From positions 124,001 through 188,000 of the forward strand of contig JAXLWK010000004.1 in NCBI GenBank assembly GCA_046328525.1: a stretch of 64,000 bases of DNA, given 5' to 3'. Position numbers and translations under genes: made by a program. This document shows, one piece after another, positions 61,120 through 64,000 of the stretch. Within the stretch, counting starts at the first letter, position 1. The number at the start of each line of letters is the position of its first letter. This stretch comes from JBDHWG01 sp046328525. Its GTDB lineage: Bacteria > Chloroflexota > Anaerolineae > Epilineales > JAHCIE01. The notes beneath the pieces are model-generated. The model saw nothing but the letters and a program-made list of their open reading frames with translations, had not been told where the DNA came from and did not search any database.

Positions 61120-61911
61120 TCACTCGTCGCGCCAGAGGTCAAGGATGGCGGCGTGGTACGCGCCGTTGCTGCCGAGGTAGTTGCCGCCGTGGATGGACCA
61201 CGGCCCGCCCCGCAGATCGGTGACCTTTCCCCCCGCCTCCTCGATGAGCAGGCAGCCGGCGGCGACATCCCATGCGCTGAGCTTCACATTGAAGTAGACA
61301 TCCAGCGCGCCCGCCGCGACGTAGGCCAGCGACAGCGCCGCCGCGCCCGGCGAGCGCACGGTCATGCAGTGCGTCGCCACCGGGTCGAGGCGGCGCACGG
61401 TCTCCAGCCGCAGCGGCGGGTCCATCGCCCACTCCAGCCCGACCAGCGCGTCCACCAACTCGGTGCGCTGGCTGACGTGGATGGGCCGCCCGTTGAGCGT
61501 CGCACCGTGGCCGCGCTCGGCGGCGTATAGCTCGCCGCGCAGCGGGTCGTAGACGACGCCGACGAGGGGCGCGTCGTGGTAGGTGAGGGCGATGGAGGTG
61601 CAGAAAACGGGCAGGCCGTAGCTGTAGTTGGTCGTCCCGTCAATCGGGTCAATCACCCAACACAGATCGCCGGCGCCGCCCGGCGTGGTGTCCGTCTCCT
61701 CGGCGAGGAAGCGGTGGTCGGGGAAAGCGGCGCCAATATGGCGCTTGATTTCCGCCTGGCACAGAAAATCGGCCTCCGTCACGACATTGCGGAGACCCTT
61801 GCTTTTGGTTTCGACCTGGCCGCGATACTCGACGGCGATGCGGCCGGCGGCGCGCGCGGCGGCCTCGGCGACCTCGCGCCATTTGGGGTCTATTGCGGGA
61901 AAATCAATCAT
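61120..61911 (-). CDS. inositol monophosphatase family protein
   Basis: 263 residues. Metal-binding motifs are LAEETDTT, WVIDPIDGTTNYSYGLP and AWDVAAGCLLIEEAGG, all intact. The family hydrolyses myo-inositol-1-phosphate and related sugar phosphates, and some members act on PAP or fructose-1,6-bisphosphate. Substrate is not determined. It lies before the second sugar ABC operon on the same strand, with repeat DNA between. Confidence 0.93.
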   Translation of the reverse strand: MIDFPAIDPKWREVAEAAARAAGRIAVEYRGQVETKSKGLRNVVTEADFLCQAEIKRHIGAAFPDHRFLAEETDTTPGGAGDLCWVIDPIDGTTNYSYGLPVFCTSIALTYHDAPLVGVVYDPLRGELYAAERGHGATLNGRPIHVSQRTELVDALVGLEWAMDPPLRLETVRRLDPVATHCMTVRSPGAAALSLAYVAAGALDVYFNVKLSAWDVAAGCLLIEEAGGKVTDLRGGPWSIHGGNYLGSNGAYHAAILDLWRDE

Positions 61912-61970
61912 GAGTTCTCCTACAACAAGTAGGGGTCATGGCGCGCCACAACCCCCATCAACACATATTG

Positions 61971-62089
61971 TCATTGCGAGCGGGGCGAAGCAATCTCCCG
62001 GCCTAGCAAACTCACTCTACCACGGAACTGGGCCGCTCTCACTAGCCGGGAGATTGCTTCGTCGTCCTATCGTCCTCCTCGCAATGACC
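61971..62089. repeat. TCATTGCGAGCGGGGCGAAG...CTCGCAATGACC dispersed repeat
   Basis: Outer arms TCATTGCGAG and CTCGCAATGA are inverted repeats; inner arms AAGCAATCTCCCGGCTA... and CTAGCCGGGAGATTGCTTC pair too. It is the clearest copy of this family in the window. Confidence 0.75.
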
Positions 62090-62111
62090 CCAATCGTTGC
62101 CTTATCGTCGG

Positions 62112-63692
62112 TTACTTGCGGTTGACGGCGTCGGTGACGGCCTTGAGCGCAGCGTCGTTGGCTTGCTGCGGCGTCGCCTTGCCGGTGATGACGGCCGTGA
62201 TCTGCTGCGTGATGGCGTCGCGCGACTCCTGCCAACCGGCGACGCTCGGCTCCGAGCGGCCGTACTGCAACAGGTCGAAGCCCTTGGCGTAGACCGGGTT
62301 CTTCTCAAGATAGGTCTTCACCGCCGGCGAGCTGTTGCCTTCCTTGTTGACCGGGAAGTAGTTGGCGATGGTCGCCCACGTGCCGGACGGCTGCGCGCCT
62401 AGCCAGAACTTCAGGAACAGCCAGGCGGCCAGGGAGCGCTCGGGGGTCGTCTTGTTGATGGAGAAGCTGGGGCCGAACAGGTTGACGACGGGCTGCGCCG
62501 TCGAGTGGGGATAGGGCGTGATGCCCCAGGTGAAGCGCTCTTTGTTCGTCGCCGTGTCGGTGATGGCCTGCTTGTAGAACGGGACACCGGTGGACGTACC
62601 GAAGGTGAACAGCGTCTTGCCGAGGCCGAAGTCGGTCTGCTCGCCGAACTGCTGGCCGGGCTGGTAGCCGTAGCCCTTGTCGAGCATGTCCTTGTACCAC
62701 TGCATCGTGTCCAGGCCGGCTTTCTGGAACGCGGCCGACTTGCGGTCGGCGGAGAGAAGGTCGCCGCCGCGGCTCCAGATCTGGAGGGCGTGGCCCGATG
62801 CGTCGGTGCGGAAGGCGAAGCACTTCTTGTCGGGCATCTGGGCCTTGAGCTTGGCGCAGACCTCGGCGAACTGGTCCCAGGTCTCCGGCGGCTTGTCGTA
62901 GCCGAGCTGCTTGAGGACGTCGGCGTTGTAGTACATCACCTCCTGGCTGACGGCGGGCGGGAGGCTCAGGATCTGATTGTTGAAGTCGGGGTACTTGTAG
63001 GCGTCGAACACCCACTGGTCAATCTGCTTCGACAGGTCCCCCATGCCGTACTTCGTGCTCGCCATGAACGGGTCCAGGGGCTGCGTCACGTCCTCGCGGG
63101 CGTACTCGGCGATCTGGTTCGGGTAGCTCCACACGGCATCCGGGACGGCGTCGGCGGCGATCGCGGTCAACGTGGACTTGTACATGTCGTTGTAGTTGCC
63201 CTTGTAGACCGACGTCACGCGGATGTTGGGGTACTGCTTCTGGAAGTCCTCGATGACTTGCTTGATGGCCTGTTGTTGCGCGCCGGTGAACACGTTCCAG
63301 AAGACGATGTCCACGTTCTTGCCGGTCAGGTCAATCGCGTCCACCTCGGCAGCCGTGGCGACGCCCTTGCCGATCTTCTGCCCGGCCGGCGACTCCTGCG
63401 TCGGGATGGGCGTGTTGGTCGGCGGGGTCGCGGGCTTCGTCGCTGCGCCTGCGGCCGGCGCGCTCGTCGCTGCGGCTGGGGCTGTGGCCGCCGCCGGCGC
63501 CTTCGTTGGCTCGGCGGCGGGGGCCTTCGTCGGCTCGGCGGCCTTCGCGGCCGGGGCCGCCGTCGGCGCGGCTGGGGCGGTGGTGGCGGCGGCCTGCGGG
63601 GCGGGCGCCGTCGTCGCCGCGCCGCCACCGCACGCCGCCGCAGCGAGGGCGACGACGAGCAGCGCGGCCAGGATCCACAGAATGCGTTTCAT
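62112..63692 (-). CDS. carbohydrate ABC transporter substrate-binding lipoprotein (UgpB-like)
   Basis: 526 residues. A signal peptide with lipobox AAAC (Cys21) is followed by an unusually long Ala/Pro/Thr-rich tether (about 25-100, with repeated EPTKAPAA). The binding fold then shows DIVFWNVFTGAQQQAIKQVI, DAVWSYPNQIAEYA and AAWLFLKFWLG. It is the CUT1 type (glycerol-3-phosphate or oligosaccharide). The ATG follows AGGAGG. The C-terminal end of a permease lies upstream at the window edge, so the operon order is permease then binding protein in this direction. Confidence 0.92.
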   Translation of the reverse strand: MKRILWILAALLVVALAAAACGGGAATTAPAPQAAATTAPAAPTAAPAAKAAEPTKAPAAEPTKAPAAATAPAAATSAPAAGAATKPATPPTNTPIPTQESPAGQKIGKGVATAAEVDAIDLTGKNVDIVFWNVFTGAQQQAIKQVIEDFQKQYPNIRVTSVYKGNYNDMYKSTLTAIAADAVPDAVWSYPNQIAEYAREDVTQPLDPFMASTKYGMGDLSKQIDQWVFDAYKYPDFNNQILSLPPAVSQEVMYYNADVLKQLGYDKPPETWDQFAEVCAKLKAQMPDKKCFAFRTDASGHALQIWSRGGDLLSADRKSAAFQKAGLDTMQWYKDMLDKGYGYQPGQQFGEQTDFGLGKTLFTFGTSTGVPFYKQAITDTATNKERFTWGITPYPHSTAQPVVNLFGPSFSINKTTPERSLAAWLFLKFWLGAQPSGTWATIANYFPVNKEGNSSPAVKTYLEKNPVYAKGFDLLQYGRSEPSVAGWQESRDAITQQITAVITGKATPQQANDAALKAVTDAVNRK

Positions 63693-63906
63693 GGGGTACT
63701 CCTCCTTGTTACAAATCCTGGGGTAAATGGAAAGTTAGGCTCTCTACTGTCAACGGATATGAAACGGATTAACGAATAGTCACGCCTTGCCGTCGTTCTG
63801 CGACTGGGCTATGTCTATCCGTTCATCCGTTATTCATCCGTTGCGAAATCTTTGCCGACCACCTGTATAACTCTCTGTGTCCTCTGTGCCTCCATGGCAT
63901 CTCTGC

Positions 63907-64000
63907 TTATCCCTTCAGTCCGGAGCCTGAGATGCCCTCGATAAACTGCTTCTGCGCGAAGAAGTACAGCACCAGGATGGGCGCGACGGCGATGACCGAC
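63907..64000 (-). CDS. sugar ABC transporter permease, C-terminal end (MalG/UgpE type)
   Basis: Only the last 30 codons and the stop are in the window. They read SVIAVAPILVLYFFAQKQFI, then EGISGSGLKG and the stop, the typical C-terminus of CUT1 permeases of the MalG type. It lies about 210 bases upstream of the binding-protein gene on the same strand; that gap shows no gene. Confidence 0.85.
   Translation of the reverse strand, partial: SVIAVAPILVLYFFAQKQFIEGISGSGLKG

Overview
The window is high-GC DNA with dense coding on both strands. It most likely comes from a member of the Chloroflexota. This is inferred from the gene mix (F420-type reductases, CocE-type hydrolase, a secreted protein ending in a VYLPHI-like motif, large cyclase-ATPase-TPR regulator, many palindromic intergenic repeats), not from a marker gene. 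I saw no rRNA or tRNA gene and no CRISPR array.

Layout. 0-3.3 kb: a minus-strand locus driven by a consensus promoter, with a small sigma-70-type factor, a GHKL (MORC/MutL-like) ATPase and a partial third gene. 3.4-8 kb: PEP carboxylase and a CocE/NonD hydrolase. 8.3-15.9 kb: a minus-strand sugar operon of xylose type (binding protein, ATPase, permease, then an MFS exporter) with a strong promoter overlapped by a ROK/XylR-like operator. The ATPase gene carries a complete but circularly permuted sugar-binding-protein domain between its two ABC halves. 16-21.6 kb: PIN-TRAM membrane protein, cytidylate-kinase-like protein, CysS, RlmB, secreted protein. 21.7-28.1 kb: PemK-type toxin-antitoxin pair, two VOC proteins, an F420-type reductase, an FAD oxidoreductase, an amidase. 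28.2-31.1 kb: an HD-GYP/LuxR regulator and a frameshifted insertion sequence. 31.5-39.9 kb: zinc-ribbon protein, Nudix hydrolase, class III aminotransferase, PPOX-type protein, acyl-CoA-binding protein, a molybdopterin oxidoreductase and its TorD-type chaperone, with a dienelactone hydrolase between them. 39.9-41.5 kb: a second, intact insertion sequence. 41.5-49.6 kb: unknown protein, zinc-ribbon/TPR protein, acyl-CoA ligase, hotdog enzyme with a long disordered tail, adenylate cyclase-ATPase-TPR regulator. 49.6-52.5 kb: tetR-paaABC (phenylacetyl-CoA epoxidase subunits). 52.5-57.4 kb: NERD-like membrane protein, YebC, RuvC, DprA, ManC. 57.4-60.7 kb: a SNF2 helicase translationally coupled to a membrane-anchored helix-hairpin-helix protein. 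61-64 kb: inositol monophosphatase and the start of a second sugar ABC operon.

A strong theme is repeat DNA. At least seven families of short palindromic or inverted-repeat elements fill the gaps. Two are MITE-like with terminal inverted repeats and target duplications. Both insertion sequences sit inside copies of the same repeat family. In at least three genes (molybdoenzyme, TorD chaperone, TetR regulator) repeat DNA appears to encode part of the protein.

The most unusual single object is the chimeric ABC ATPase at 11.65-14.21 kb, which places a sugar-binding fold that is normally extracellular inside a subunit that must be cytoplasmic.
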